From: Anaerolineae bacterium
GTDB lineage: Bacteria; Chloroflexota; Anaerolineae; Aggregatilineales; Phototrophicaceae
Reading direction: 5' to 3'
NCBI GenBank assembly: GCA_022843745.1
Contig: JALHNB010000008.1
Location: 24,008 to 88,007, forward strand
DNA: 64,000 nt
Every line of letters starts with the position of its first letter. Position 1 is the stretch's first letter. The notes below the pieces were generated by a model that saw only the letters and a program-made list of their open reading frames with translations, was not told where the DNA came from and searched no databases. Of the stretch, positions 44,959 to 54,863 are shown in pieces. A program made the translations under genes and the position numbers.

Positions 44959-44982
44959 AAAAGGCGCGATGATGCGCCTTTT
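44959..44982. terminator. Intrinsic terminator, probably of the efflux/two-component operon
   Basis: AAAAGGCGC (44959-44967), loop GATGAT, GCGCCTTTT (44974-44982): a 9-bp perfect stem ending in T on either strand. It lies about 230 bases after the histidine kinase gene, which ends at 45214, and would end that leftward operon. Confidence 0.78.
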
Positions 44983-45213
44983 GATAGCATCTTTGAGGAG
45001 GAAGGGATATTAACCCAGCGCAACGGATTTTATTGGCATCCCAGACCTCTTATCACCAGCAATTTGTTATCGCATCATTAAAACAAATCACCTGATAAGG
45101 CATTTTACGCGAAAGCGATACGGAAATCAACGTCCGGCTGGTTCGCAAATTGAAAGCTTTTCAACACCCGCACTTATATTTCGCAATACCATTTGTCATG
45201 CAGAGGTTCAGTT

Positions 45214-46608
45214 CTAAAGTCGGTCAACCGCCATCACTTTCTCCGGCGCTTTGGTCAGCGGCAGCTCAACAATAAAGGTACTGCCCTGCCCTAACTTACC
45301 ATCGCTGGTAGCATTGATATGCCCCCCATGCGCTTCGACAATCGCCTTGACAATCGCCAGCCCCAATCCTGTCCCACCCGTGTCGCGATTCCGTGAAGCA
45401 TCCACACGATAAAAACGCTCAAAAATATAGGGGAGATGTTCTGCGGAAATACCGTTGCCTGTGTCTTTAATCGACAACCGTAGCATATCACCGATGTGTT
45501 CTGTGCGTATCGTAATTTGTCCACCCTGCGGCGTATGCACCAGCGCATTATTCAGCAAATTATGCAGCACTTGGGACAAGCGTCCGCTGTCCGCCATGAG
45601 CAGGGGCAAGTCAGGCTGCATATCTACTTTGAGCGTCACACCTTCGGCCTCAGCCAACGATTCAAACTTAGCAGCCGTCGAATTCACCAATTCATCGACC
45701 TGCACCGGAAGCAGATTGAGGGGAAGCTGCTTCGCCTCAGCCTGACTGAGTTCATGCAGGTCATTAACCAACCGACTGAGCAACCGTGTCTGGTCATAGA
45801 GGCGAGCCACTTCAGGCTTATCCATCGGGTATACATCGTCCAGAATCGCCATCAGATTGCCTTGCAATACCGTAAGCGGTGTCCGCAGTTCGTGGGCAAC
45901 ATCCGCGACCAGATTACGTCGCAGCTTTTCGGTCTGTTCCAGCGCCGATGCCATCTCGTTAAAGGCACGCGCCATCTCCGCGACTTCTATCGTCCCTTCG
46001 ACTTTCACGCGACTGCTGAGATTCTGCGCCCCGATAGCACGTGCGGCCTCTGCCAATCGTCTCAGCGGCGCGGTCAGACTCCGGCTCATCATAACACCGA
46101 AGAAAACGCCGACCACGCCCCCCATCAAGCCTATCGTCAGCAGGATGGTGCTTAAGCCTTCCAGCACAAGCCGGGATTGTCGCGGCTGAATATCGAGCGA
46201 CGGCTCTTCCAGAATGACATAGCCTTTTGCCTCGCCCTGGACGACAATGGGGGCGATAAATTGCGCACTCACAACATCGCGCATTTGCCCTACCAGATTG
46301 TGCGATGTAGCATAAATAATCTGGCCCTGGTCATCAATTATCAAAAGAACCAGCCCAAGCCTCGGCCCTATGTATATTTCTTCGCTATTTTGCGATAACG
46401 AATCTTCCAGGCCATCCCAACTTTGATGTTCGGTGTAATATACTTCCAGGCGATCAATCAGACCATCCGGCGCTTGCAGCTCGTCCAAAATAATCGATTC
46501 ACGGATACCGCTGCGTGCGATGAAACCACTTGCCACAACAAGGATGGCAACGCCAAGCATAACGACAGCACTGAATGCCAGACTTAAACGGACCCACAAA
46601 CGATTCAT
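45214..46608 (-). CDS. Sensor histidine kinase with HAMP domain
   Basis: Membrane sensor of a two-component pair, 464 residues. Two membrane segments (about 10-32 and 152-174) enclose a roughly 120-residue outer sensor domain. A HAMP linker (175-227) is followed by the HisKA dimerisation helix with phosphoacceptor His239 in VAHELRTPL, then the HATPase domain with NALVHTP (N box), DTGNGI (G1) and GTGLGLAIV (G2). It begins two bases after the response regulator stops and closes the eight-gene efflux operon. The signal is unknown; with the exporter genes it may be an envelope stress or antimicrobial signal. Confidence 0.94.
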   Translation of the reverse strand: MNRLWVRLSLAFSAVVMLGVAILVVASGFIARSGIRESIILDELQAPDGLIDRLEVYYTEHQSWDGLEDSLSQNSEEIYIGPRLGLVLLIIDDQGQIIYATSHNLVGQMRDVVSAQFIAPIVVQGEAKGYVILEEPSLDIQPRQSRLVLEGLSTILLTIGLMGGVVGVFFGVMMSRSLTAPLRRLAEAARAIGAQNLSSRVKVEGTIEVAEMARAFNEMASALEQTEKLRRNLVADVAHELRTPLTVLQGNLMAILDDVYPMDKPEVARLYDQTRLLSRLVNDLHELSQAEAKQLPLNLLPVQVDELVNSTAAKFESLAEAEGVTLKVDMQPDLPLLMADSGRLSQVLHNLLNNALVHTPQGGQITIRTEHIGDMLRLSIKDTGNGISAEHLPYIFERFYRVDASRNRDTGGTGLGLAIVKAIVEAHGGHINATSDGKLGQGSTFIVELPLTKAPEKVMAVDRL

Positions 46609-46610
46609 GT

Positions 46611-47324
46611 CTATGGCCCTACGAGCCGATAGCCAACGCCGTAGATCGTCAGGATATAGGTGGGATGCTTGGGATCAGGTTCGATTTTCTTGCGCAGATT
46701 TTTGATGTGGCTGTCGAGTGTGCGCTCGACACTCTCATAATCGTAGCCCAAACTTTTTTCGATCAAATCGGTGCGTGTCAGGGCATAGCCGGGGTTTTCC
46801 ATCAGGACGCGCAGCAGCTCAAACTCAGTTACTGTCAGATCGACGGGTTCGGTATCCACGATGACCTCGCGCCGCCCCAAATCCATGAGCAGGCCGCTGC
46901 ATTGCAAAATCGTGTCCACATCCGGTTTACTATCTCCCTGCGTCCGGCGCAGCACCGAACGAACCCGTGCGACGACTTCACGCGGATTGAAGGGTTTTGT
47001 CACATAATCATCCGCGCCGAGTTCGAGGCCGATAATTTTTTCGCTGTCCTCGATTCGCGCCGTCAGCATGATAATCGGCATACTGCGGAGCGCGGCGTCA
47101 TTTCGAATCGTGCGCGTGATGTCCCAACCATCATGGTCAGGCAGCATCAAATCCAGAATCATCAGATGCGGGCGTTCATGCCGTGCAATGTGCAGAGCCG
47201 TCTCACCATCATAGGCGGTCAATACCTGGTAATGTTCTTTTTCCAGGTAAGCGCGTACCAACCTCACAATTTCTCGATCATCGTCCACAACCAGTATTCG
47301 TTGAATTGTGTTCGAAGTGGTCAT
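46611..47324 (-). CDS. OmpR/PhoB-family response regulator
   Basis: DNA-binding partner of the kinase. The start is ATG 47324 ([16 protein letters not shown]), with GAGGA at good spacing; an upstream extension in frame has no ribosome site. The receiver domain (about 8-122) has the acidic pair Asp14/Asp15, phosphoacceptor Asp58 ([14 protein letters not shown]) and Lys in VTKPFNPRE. The winged-helix domain (about 140-235) ends in [24 protein letters not shown]-like residues (written here in part: IYGVGYRL). Such regulators bind direct repeats about 11 bases apart, like those at 54864-54897 ahead of this operon. Confidence 0.95.
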   Translation of the reverse strand: [237 protein letters not shown]

Positions 47325-47361
47325 ACTATTCCTCGCAAATTTTATAGCGTTATTGACTTTG

Positions 47362-48555
47362 TTACTCCACTCTGACAGGAAGATCAGCGCAGCCTGGGCC
47401 AAGCGTCAGGTAATCACCGTTGACCCAGCCTGTTTGTGCCTCATATTGAACCAACCACCAGGTTGACGCTTCATTCCGGGCGCTCACGTTGAGCGTTGTG
47501 CTGCTGGGGATTGTCAACAAGAGTTGATTATCCATACTCGCGCCATCCCGCAGATTAAGATTATTCTCGACCAGCGCTGCACAGGTTGATAGCCGCACCG
47601 CCGTCGCTGGTTGCGATTCGTTCGTGATCGCGCCGGTTGTGGGCGAAACCAGCACATAAGGCGTATTGGTTGGGGTCGGCGTGGCGCTGGGAATGCGGGT
47701 AGGGGTTGGGCTTACTTCCAAAGCAATGCTACCCGGTGTATTGGTCGGCATGAGTGGTGCTGGTGCTGCTTCACTTGAAAGCAGGCGTGTGAAAAGCTGA
47801 TCATAAATCATCTGCGGCAGTTCACCATTTATGCCCTGTGTGATGATATTTTCCAGATTATCCATCATCATACCCGCCTGTGCCTGTGGAATGCTGCCTG
47901 CGGCTGTCGCGGTTTCCAATTGCTCCCGCGCACTATCCGTGATTCCAACGATAACCTGTTCCAGGTCGCCATCCGTATCGTTGACGATGCTGGCAATCGT
48001 CTCACCTGCGCTCAGGCGGGCGTTGATCTGGGCGCTTTCCAATCCGGTTTCTTCCACAAGAATTTGCATGGCAGACACAGGTTGGTTTTCGGTGCTGCCA
48101 CGTGCGCTATCAATGATATTGACCAGACCATCGGAATTGGTGGATGCGCTGCCAAATGCTTGTGTTCCCATCATTGGCGGGAAAGCAGTCAATCGCGAAG
48201 CCAGCGGCACAACAAATGTCGCCGCGACAAGCAGCGCACCAATGCCGATCCCAAACACGCCGCGCCGTTGATTAAATTTTCGTCCGGGTTTGCGCAGTTC
48301 GATCAGCAAAACAATGAAGCTGATGACAATGACTGCCACCGCGATCCCAAGTGGCGCGCGATTAAGCAGCGCAAGCGGCTGTTCGCTGGCGTTATTATTC
48401 ACCAGCGCCAGCAGCGGCAGCGTCACGGCGAGAAATGCCAGCAGCGTCTCGAAAAAGCCGACCTTCTCACGCCCCTGTACCGCGCGTATGACGATGATAA
48501 GAACGAAAAGCAGCGCGAACAATACGCCCGCCAACAGTAGTAAAATGCCTATCAT
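47362..48555 (-). CDS. Membrane protein with C-terminal SH3b domain
   Basis: A 397-residue protein of unknown function. Three hydrophobic segments are near residues 1-25, 35-55 and 70-125 (one of them IAVAVIVISFIVLLIEL). A helical region follows, then a Thr/Pro linker (TPTRIPSATPTPTNTP), and the last 75 residues look like a bacterial SH3 domain (ENNLNLRDGASMDNQLLLTI, TGWVNGDYL), which often binds cell wall. Its place between the permease genes and the two-component genes, with nine-base spacing to the permease, suggests it is part of the export or sensing complex, but the role is inferred. Confidence 0.75.
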   Translation of the reverse strand: MIGILLLLAGVLFALLFVLIIVIRAVQGREKVGFFETLLAFLAVTLPLLALVNNNASEQPLALLNRAPLGIAVAVIVISFIVLLIELRKPGRKFNQRRGVFGIGIGALLVAATFVVPLASRLTAFPPMMGTQAFGSASTNSDGLVNIIDSARGSTENQPVSAMQILVEETGLESAQINARLSAGETIASIVNDTDGDLEQVIVGITDSAREQLETATAAGSIPQAQAGMMMDNLENIITQGINGELPQMIYDQLFTRLLSSEAAPAPLMPTNTPGSIALEVSPTPTRIPSATPTPTNTPYVLVSPTTGAITNESQPATAVRLSTCAALVENNLNLRDGASMDNQLLLTIPSSTTLNVSARNEASTWWLVQYEAQTGWVNGDYLTLGPGCADLPVRVE

Positions 48556-48564
48556 GATGATCCT

Positions 48565-49791
48565 CTACTCATACCGGAGCGCTTCAATCGGGTTCAGCCT
48601 GGCTGCCCGCTGCGCCGGATAAATTCCAAAGAAAATGCCAACACTAGCCGAGATAATCGTCGCCAGAATCACGCTGGAAAGCTCGACGCGGATCGGTAAA
48701 TCCGCGACCAGTGCGGCGATCAACGCCACCAGCCCGGCAGCAATCAAAACGCCAATCGCGCCGCCCACCAATGACAACGCCATCGCTTCGATCAGAAATT
48801 GAATCACGATGTCGCGATTCTGCGCACCAACTGCTTTGCGCAAGCCGATTTCGCGCGTTCGTTCTGTGACCGTCACCAGCATGATGTTCATCACGCCAAT
48901 GCCGCCGACCAGCAGCGAAATCCCGGCGACAACGCCCAAAAATATGGTAAACAGGCCAATGATTCCGGTTAAAGTGTCGATAATCGTACCCTGGCTGATG
49001 ATCAGAAAATTATTCTCGTCGCCGATCCTCACTTCGCGCACACGGCGCAGGGAACGAGCGATTTGTTCGACGGCAGCGTCCACTGTTTCGCTGCTGCGTC
49101 CCTGCATCAGGATAAAGGAAACTACGTAATCTCCGTTGAGCATACGCTGACCACCCAAGCGCGTTTGAGCGGTAGTGATCGGCGTGAGAACCACTTCATC
49201 CGCATCCGCACCGCCTATGCCCGTTCCACCTTCGTCGAGTACGCCAATAACCTGAAAGCGCACCGCGCCGATACGAATATTGCGACCAATCGGCGATGCG
49301 CCATCAAAGAGTCGATTCACGATTTCCTGACCCACGACAGCCACACGCGCACGGGTATCCACTTCCTGTTCATTGAAGAAACGGCCATTCACGACCTGAC
49401 GACTCTGAATAACAGGATAATTGGAAGACACACCCTGAACTTGCAGTGACATGGTTTTGCCTTCGTAAACAATGACCTGGTTTACGTTAAACTGCGCCAT
49501 GACCTGAGACACATCCGGCACATTCAGCGAATCCGACAAAGCCTCGACCTCTTTAGTCGTAAAAAAGTCTATTCTGTCGTCTTCATTGGGTATGGGAAGC
49601 GCAAAAAGCAGATTCGAGCCGATACTGCTGAACTGGTTAGTGATATAGGCGGATACGCCCTGGCCCGCCGATATGAGCAAAATCACCGCCGCCACGCCAA
49701 TCGTAATGCCAAGCATCGTCAGCGCCGCGCGAAGTTTGTTCATTTGCAAGCCAACCAGAGCGACTCGAATATTTTCGATAATCGTTGACAT
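48565..49791 (-). CDS. MacB-like ABC transporter permease 2
   Basis: An ABC3/FtsX-type permease, 408 residues, with the usual MacB fold: one membrane helix near the start (LTMLGITIGVAAVILLISAG), a large periplasmic MacB_PCD domain (about residues 45-265) and three helices at the end. The signature GGIGVMNIMLVTVTERTREI precedes RKAVGA, and the C-terminal GIYPAQRAARLNPIEALRYE is diagnostic. The start is two bases after the sister permease stops. The second copy (49794) is clearly homologous, so the pair probably makes a heterodimer. Confidence 0.93.
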   Translation of the reverse strand: MSTIIENIRVALVGLQMNKLRAALTMLGITIGVAAVILLISAGQGVSAYITNQFSSIGSNLLFALPIPNEDDRIDFFTTKEVEALSDSLNVPDVSQVMAQFNVNQVIVYEGKTMSLQVQGVSSNYPVIQSRQVVNGRFFNEQEVDTRARVAVVGQEIVNRLFDGASPIGRNIRIGAVRFQVIGVLDEGGTGIGGADADEVVLTPITTAQTRLGGQRMLNGDYVVSFILMQGRSSETVDAAVEQIARSLRRVREVRIGDENNFLIISQGTIIDTLTGIIGLFTIFLGVVAGISLLVGGIGVMNIMLVTVTERTREIGLRKAVGAQNRDIVIQFLIEAMALSLVGGAIGVLIAAGLVALIAALVADLPIRVELSSVILATIISASVGIFFGIYPAQRAARLNPIEALRYE

Positions 49792-49793
49792 GC

Positions 49794-51026
49794 TTATTCA
49801 AACCTCAAAGCTTCAATTGGGCGCATACGCGCGGCACGGTTAGCCGGGTACAGGCCGAAGAAAACGCCGACGAAACTGCTGATGCCCGTCGCCAGAAGTA
49901 CCGAATCCAGTGTGAGCGAGAGGTCGAGATCGGGGACCAGCGCCCCACCGATCAGCGAAATCAGCCAACCAAGCACGATCCCTAACGCCCCACCGATCAG
50001 CGATAACAGGATACTTTCGATCAAAAATTGGCTGAGGATGTCCAGGCCACGCGCACCGACTGCCTTGCGCAGCCCGATTTCGCGGGTACGCTCGGTCACG
50101 GAAACCAGCATGATATTCATGATGCCGATGCCGCCCACGAGCAGCGAAATGCCGGATACACCCGCCAGAAAAAGCGTGAGGATGCCTGTGACCTGGGTGA
50201 TGCTGCTCAGCAGATCGCCCTGATTACTGACTCTGAAATCTTCGTCTCCGCTGTAAATGATGTCATGTGCGCCTGCGAGATAGACCTCAATCGCCGCCAT
50301 CGACATTTCAATCGCATCTTTTGACTCGACCTGCACCTGCATCTGCGAGACTTTATAAGCGCCACCACGCACACGAGCGTTATCCAAACGGCTCTGCGCG
50401 GTACTGATCGGCACAAAAGCTGCCGCGTTCTGGTCAGCACCCGCGCCGCCGGAACGATTTTCCATCACGCCGATAACCGTAAAAATGCGCCCATTGATTT
50501 GCAGCGACAAATTAATCGGGTTGAAATTTGGATCGCCGTAGAGGTCTTCAACGGTGCTTTCGCCCAGAACGACGACTCGCGCCGCATCGTTGATGTCCTG
50601 CTGGCTGATAAAACGTCCGCCGTCATTCCGGGGCCGCCATTCGTTAACCTCTACATAATTCGCCGTAACGCCATTCAGCGTGAGCGATACACTTTCTGTG
50701 CCTGCCAGCAGCGTCCCGGAGACGTTATACTGCGTCGCCACCCGCTGGATACCCGGTAGTCGCGCAATCGCGATGGCTTCCTTGTCAGTCAGGGGCTGAA
50801 TGACGGTGCGCGTACCGCTGCTTGGCCTCGTTGAAGAAACCGTGAGCGTATTTGCCCCCAGGCTTGTAAACTGCCCCGATACATAATTTTCCACGCCACG
50901 TCCCAGGCTGGTCAGGCCGACAACTGCCCCCACGCCAATGAGGATACCTAAAGTCGTGAGGATGGCACGCAGGCGGTTAATCATGAGGCTGTTAATAGCA
51001 ATACGAAAGCTCTCAATCAGGTTCAT
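49794..51026 (-). CDS. MacB-like ABC transporter permease 1
   Basis: The sister permease, 410 residues, same layout: N-terminal helix (LTTLGILIGVGAVVGLTSLG), MacB_PCD-type outer domain, three C-terminal helices with GGIGIMNIMLVSVTERTREI and the ending GLYPANRAARMRPIEALRFE. It is two bases from the ATPase gene. Typical MacB fuses ATPase and permease; here, as in LolCDE-like or many Gram-positive systems, they are separate chains. Confidence 0.93.
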   Translation of the reverse strand: MNLIESFRIAINSLMINRLRAILTTLGILIGVGAVVGLTSLGRGVENYVSGQFTSLGANTLTVSSTRPSSGTRTVIQPLTDKEAIAIARLPGIQRVATQYNVSGTLLAGTESVSLTLNGVTANYVEVNEWRPRNDGGRFISQQDINDAARVVVLGESTVEDLYGDPNFNPINLSLQINGRIFTVIGVMENRSGGAGADQNAAAFVPISTAQSRLDNARVRGGAYKVSQMQVQVESKDAIEMSMAAIEVYLAGAHDIIYSGDEDFRVSNQGDLLSSITQVTGILTLFLAGVSGISLLVGGIGIMNIMLVSVTERTREIGLRKAVGARGLDILSQFLIESILLSLIGGALGIVLGWLISLIGGALVPDLDLSLTLDSVLLATGISSFVGVFFGLYPANRAARMRPIEALRFE

Positions 51027-51028
51027 GA

Positions 51029-51868
51029 TTAGGTATATTCTGCTTTCGCGCCGCCATAGTAGGCTTCCTTGAACACGCCTTCCAGTTCTTCAGCCTCGGA
51101 TGGACGTTCAGTCTCGCCTGCTACCAGCGGTGCAGCCACATGACGATCCGCGACGATTTTGCCATCGCGCAGCATGACGACGCGCTTGGTATGACGTGCG
51201 ATCCAGGGATCATGGGTAACGAATACAATCGTAATGCCCTGGTCGCGGTTTAACTGCTGGAAAATCTGCATCACTTCTGTACCGCTGCGGCTATCCAGGT
51301 TGCCGGTTGGCTCATCAGCGAGAATCATGGCAGGTTCATTCACCAGCGCCCGCGCAATTGCCACACGCTGCTGCTGTCCGCCGGATAATTCGCTGGGGAG
51401 ATGATCGAGGCGCTGCCCCAGACCAACCGACTCCAATGCGGCCTTTGCTTTTTGCGATCTGCCACTTACGCCACCATAGACCAGCGGCAGTTCCACCTGA
51501 CGAAGCGCAGTCGTGCGCCGCAGCAGGTTAAAGCTCTGAAAAACGAAGCCTATTTTTTTGTTACGAACGCCTGCCAGAGTCGTTTCACCCAGTTTGCTCA
51601 CATCCACGCCATCCAGAAAATACTCACCGGAGGTCGGCTGATCGAGTGCACCAAGGATATTCATGAGAGTCGATTTACCGGAGCCGGACGGCCCCATGAT
51701 CGAGACAAATTCACCTTTAAAAATTTGCAGCGATATGCCCTTCAGCACTTGCAGTGAAAACTCACCCATCTCATAGGTTCGGGTAATATCGCGGATGTCG
51801 ATGACGGCCTTCGGCGCTTCGGGTTCTGCAACGGATTCTGTGGTTTTACGATTGAACCATTTGAACAT
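51029..51868 (-). CDS. ABC transporter ATP-binding protein (MacB/LolD type)
   Basis: ATPase of 279 residues. Walker A is GPSGSGKS (59-66), signature LSGGQQQRVAIARAL, Walker B MILADEPTGNLDS, and the switch His in VTHDPWIARH. The MacB/LolD family is also marked by MNILGALDQPTSGEYFLDG. The first 20 residues and the last 40 (ending YYGGAKAEYT) are extra to the core domain. It sits between the adaptor and permease genes with two-base gaps and should energise the pair of MacB-like permeases. Confidence 0.95.
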   Translation of the reverse strand: MFKWFNRKTTESVAEPEAPKAVIDIRDITRTYEMGEFSLQVLKGISLQIFKGEFVSIMGPSGSGKSTLMNILGALDQPTSGEYFLDGVDVSKLGETTLAGVRNKKIGFVFQSFNLLRRTTALRQVELPLVYGGVSGRSQKAKAALESVGLGQRLDHLPSELSGGQQQRVAIARALVNEPAMILADEPTGNLDSRSGTEVMQIFQQLNRDQGITIVFVTHDPWIARHTKRVVMLRDGKIVADRHVAAPLVAGETERPSEAEELEGVFKEAYYGGAKAEYT

Positions 51869-51870
51869 GA

Positions 51871-53415
51871 TTAGTTTCCTCCTGCGCCGCTACGAGGTGG
51901 CCCACCGAATCCCCCACCAGATGACTCCGTCTGAGTGGGCAGCAGGACGATAATCTGTCCAGCCTCCAGACCACTCAAAATCTGGCTTTCCTCTGAATTA
52001 CGTGCGCCAATCTGCACAGCCGCCTCGCGATACTGCCCATCTTCTTCAATCACGACGAATGTGCGCTGATTTTCACCATCGACCCGTATAAAACGGTTCG
52101 GAACCAAAATCACGTCATCCAGATCACTGATATTCAATCGGGCTGTCGCGCTCATGACAGGCCGTAGCGGAGCAGATGTAGAATCCAATGTAACGGTCAC
52201 GGTATAGGTGATAAGCTGCCCCTGAATGGTGGAGGCATCCGCAACTTTTGTCACAACACCCGTGATGTCGGCATCCGGCAGCGCATCAACGCTCAGGGAG
52301 GCAGTCTGACCCACTTGCACATTCACAATATCTGTCTCATCAATCGCCAGATCAATCGTATAACTGCCGTCGTCAATCAGCGTAATCACGCCACCAGAGG
52401 GCGGGACTTCACCAACCGTCAGGTCTTCGTCCGCGACCAGTCCAGAGATGGGCGCTATAAGCTGGGTTTTGTCCAACTGCTCCTGCGCTTTCTGCAAATC
52501 CAGACGGGCTGTTTCCAGGTCAATCTCCGAACGTCGCAATTCCGCCGCGCTTGCCGGATTTGTCAGATTTTCCAGACTGGCTTGCGCTTGAACAAGCGAG
52601 GCGTTCGCGCTGGAAAGTGAGCTGGCGTTCGGCCCTTCATTCAGGGTCGCGTTGTAGGATTCGCTTTGAATCTCAACGTTAAATTCCTGCGATGCGACCT
52701 GCGAATTCGCTTGAATTTCACCTGCCATCGCGCCGCCGTTACCATCGCGAAATTCGGGATTTGGCGCAAGCTGCATATCGCGGTTGAGCTGGGACTGCCA
52801 CAATTGATTGCGAGCAATTTCGGCATTCAGCCGTGCGATTTCTTCATCGTTTGAGTCCGGCCCGGTCAGCGAAGCGGAGTAGAGCGATGCTTCCGCGACA
52901 TTCACTTGTGCCTGCGCGACAGCGATATCTACATCGCGCGGTGGCTGGATCAGGTTGTTGTAATTGGCCTCCGCTTGTGCCAGGGCAATTTCAGCATCCC
53001 GCACGGTTGCCTCAGCACTGGTCGAGTCTAGCCGCGCCAATACATCGCCTGCTTCGACGCGCTGGCCTTCGGTCACAAAAACTTCGGCGACCAGTGCGGA
53101 AGAAGCAAATGTCAACTCCAACTGCTGCGCGGGTGAAAGAGCGCCCGCTGCGTTGAGTGTGATATTCAGGCTGCCAGTTTGTACTGTAGTTCGATCTGTT
53201 GGCTGCTGCCCTTGTAAATTAACCGTGTTCGCGCTTACTGGTAGCTGTGGCGGCGGCATCATGGTAAATGTAAGCGCCAGAATGCCCACAAGCACGACCA
53301 AACGGAGTGACCAGCGCAGCCAGGCACGCTTTTTGACAAGGCGGCCAATCACGAACCAGAGAATTCCCACGACAATTAAACTACCACAAATTGGTACGAG
53401 CATTTGAGTCATCAT
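51871..53415 (-). CDS. HlyD/RND-type periplasmic adaptor 2
   Basis: A 514-residue membrane-fusion adaptor. One or two membrane segments at the start (about 8-24 and 34-51), then a lipoyl-like half (VFVTEGQRVEAGDVLARLD), a long helical hairpin (about 135-320; AEASL...SLTGP and ASLVQAQASLENLTNPASAA), the second lipoyl half (ISGLVADEDLTVGEV) and beta-barrel and membrane-proximal domains. The tail is Gly-rich (GGGFGGPPRSGAGGN). It starts next to the stop of adaptor 1, and the two are only distant relatives of each other. It probably bridges the permease complex to the cell envelope. Confidence 0.9.
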   Translation of the reverse strand: MMTQMLVPICGSLIVVGILWFVIGRLVKKRAWLRWSLRLVVLVGILALTFTMMPPPQLPVSANTVNLQGQQPTDRTTVQTGSLNITLNAAGALSPAQQLELTFASSALVAEVFVTEGQRVEAGDVLARLDSTSAEATVRDAEIALAQAEANYNNLIQPPRDVDIAVAQAQVNVAEASLYSASLTGPDSNDEEIARLNAEIARNQLWQSQLNRDMQLAPNPEFRDGNGGAMAGEIQANSQVASQEFNVEIQSESYNATLNEGPNASSLSSANASLVQAQASLENLTNPASAAELRRSEIDLETARLDLQKAQEQLDKTQLIAPISGLVADEDLTVGEVPPSGGVITLIDDGSYTIDLAIDETDIVNVQVGQTASLSVDALPDADITGVVTKVADASTIQGQLITYTVTVTLDSTSAPLRPVMSATARLNISDLDDVILVPNRFIRVDGENQRTFVVIEEDGQYREAAVQIGARNSEESQILSGLEAGQIIVLLPTQTESSGGGFGGPPRSGAGGN

Positions 53416-54804
53416 CTATTGTCCTCCGGGGAAGCCTGTGTTGATACTCGCCTGCTCGACCACAACCACGTCACCTTCACGCAGCCCCGATACCACTTCG
53501 CTGTATTCATCACCCTGCAAACCTAACTGCACTTCGACTTCCTTTTCCTGGTCATCTGTACCTAATACATCGACAAACGCACTTCCATCCGCTTCAATGC
53601 GCAGAAAATTATTCGGCAGAATGAGCGTATCGTCTCGTTGTTCGAGGACAATAAAAGCCTCACCTGTCATCCCCAAGCGGACGCGCGGATCAACATCATC
53701 CAGCGCAAAGCGGGTGTAGTAACTCACGACACCATTGACCGCAACGCCCATGATTTCAATCTGCTTTACGGAGGCATTTAGTTGAACATCCGGCAGCGCG
53801 TCCAAACGCACAAAGGCCGCCATGCCAACATCAATTTGATTGAGGTCTACCTCGTCTACATCGGCTGTTAATCCCAGCGGCGCGACATCGCTGACTTGAA
53901 TTGCGGATACACCTGGGGCGACAGACTGACCAATCTCAATATTGACCGCCGTGACGATGCCCTCCATCTGCGCCACCAACATGGTTCGATTCAAGGCTGT
54001 TTCGGCATCCCGCAGCCGCGCTTCGGCTTTTTGCACCGTAATTTGGGCATTGGTAATCTCCGCCGTTGATGGCCCTGCCAGCAGTTGTTCGAGTTCACGC
54101 TCACGCAGCGCGATTCTTGCTCCCGCCTCTGCCAGACTGCCACTGTTTCCGCTGCCCAGGCTTTCCAGTTGTAAACGCGCGATTTCAACATTAAAGGACG
54201 CTTCGCCGATTTGGGCATCCAGCAGGGTGTATTGCTCTTCTTCGAGGCCGCCGGATACTTGACGCTGACGCTGCTTCTCTTCCAGGCTGTGCTGTGCCTG
54301 CTCGTAACGAAGCTGTGCCTGCTGAATATCCGCGTCACTGACCGTGTTGGCCGCGCTGTTATAGGCACTCTGCGCACTTGCCAGATTCGCTTCAGCCACA
54401 CGAATGTCATTTTCGTCCACTGGCCCCAGCAAATCGGTCAGCGCATTATTCGCTCGCTCCAATGCCAGCTGCGCCTGCTCATAATCTATACGCTGTGTCT
54501 CGTCGGCTAACCGCGCTACTACATCCCCCACCAGGACATAATCGCCTGTTTCGACCAATACTTCCGCGACCTGCCCCGAAGCTTGAAAACTCAAGTTGAC
54601 GACTTCATCTGCCTGGATTGACCCCAATGCCGACACTGTGCGCTGGATTTCACCGCGCTGTATGGTATATCGTTCCAGATTTTGCAGCCGGGTCTGCTCA
54701 TCCATCTGCGCACGCAGAGTCTGGCTTGCAGCCAGGAACGATGATGCCACCGGAACGATGATGACTAAAATTAACATGACGATCAGAGAACGAATTACCG
54801 ACAT
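53416..54804 (-). CDS. HlyD/RND-type periplasmic adaptor 1
   Basis: A 462-residue adaptor, first gene of the efflux operon. An uncleaved or signal-like helix (SLIVMLILVIIVPVASSFLA) is followed by the first lipoyl half (VLVETGDYVLVGDVVARLAD), a hairpin coiled coil (about 100-270), the second lipoyl half (MEGIVTAVNIEIGQSVAPGV) and a beta barrel with RVRLGMTGEAFIVLEQ. The ending is REGDVVVVEQASINTGFPGGQ-like (final residues TGFPGGQ). It is 60 bases downstream of three direct repeats that may be the site of the operon's own response regulator. Confidence 0.9.
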   Translation of the reverse strand: MSVIRSLIVMLILVIIVPVASSFLAASQTLRAQMDEQTRLQNLERYTIQRGEIQRTVSALGSIQADEVVNLSFQASGQVAEVLVETGDYVLVGDVVARLADETQRIDYEQAQLALERANNALTDLLGPVDENDIRVAEANLASAQSAYNSAANTVSDADIQQAQLRYEQAQHSLEEKQRQRQVSGGLEEEQYTLLDAQIGEASFNVEIARLQLESLGSGNSGSLAEAGARIALRERELEQLLAGPSTAEITNAQITVQKAEARLRDAETALNRTMLVAQMEGIVTAVNIEIGQSVAPGVSAIQVSDVAPLGLTADVDEVDLNQIDVGMAAFVRLDALPDVQLNASVKQIEIMGVAVNGVVSYYTRFALDDVDPRVRLGMTGEAFIVLEQRDDTLILPNNFLRIEADGSAFVDVLGTDDQEKEVEVQLGLQGDEYSEVVSGLREGDVVVVEQASINTGFPGGQ

Positions 54805-54863
54805 TCCATAGCCTCAATTGTGAATAGTCGCATCTATGCAGCGCTTATCTCTTCATACTTACC

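Larger units (their letters stand above)
44848..45213. other. Intergenic region between tig and the histidine kinase gene
   Basis: This 366-base gap carries the tig promoter (near 44886) and a strong hairpin (44959-44982). Between 44983 and 45213 I see no gene, promoter or repeat worth naming. Confidence 0.6.
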
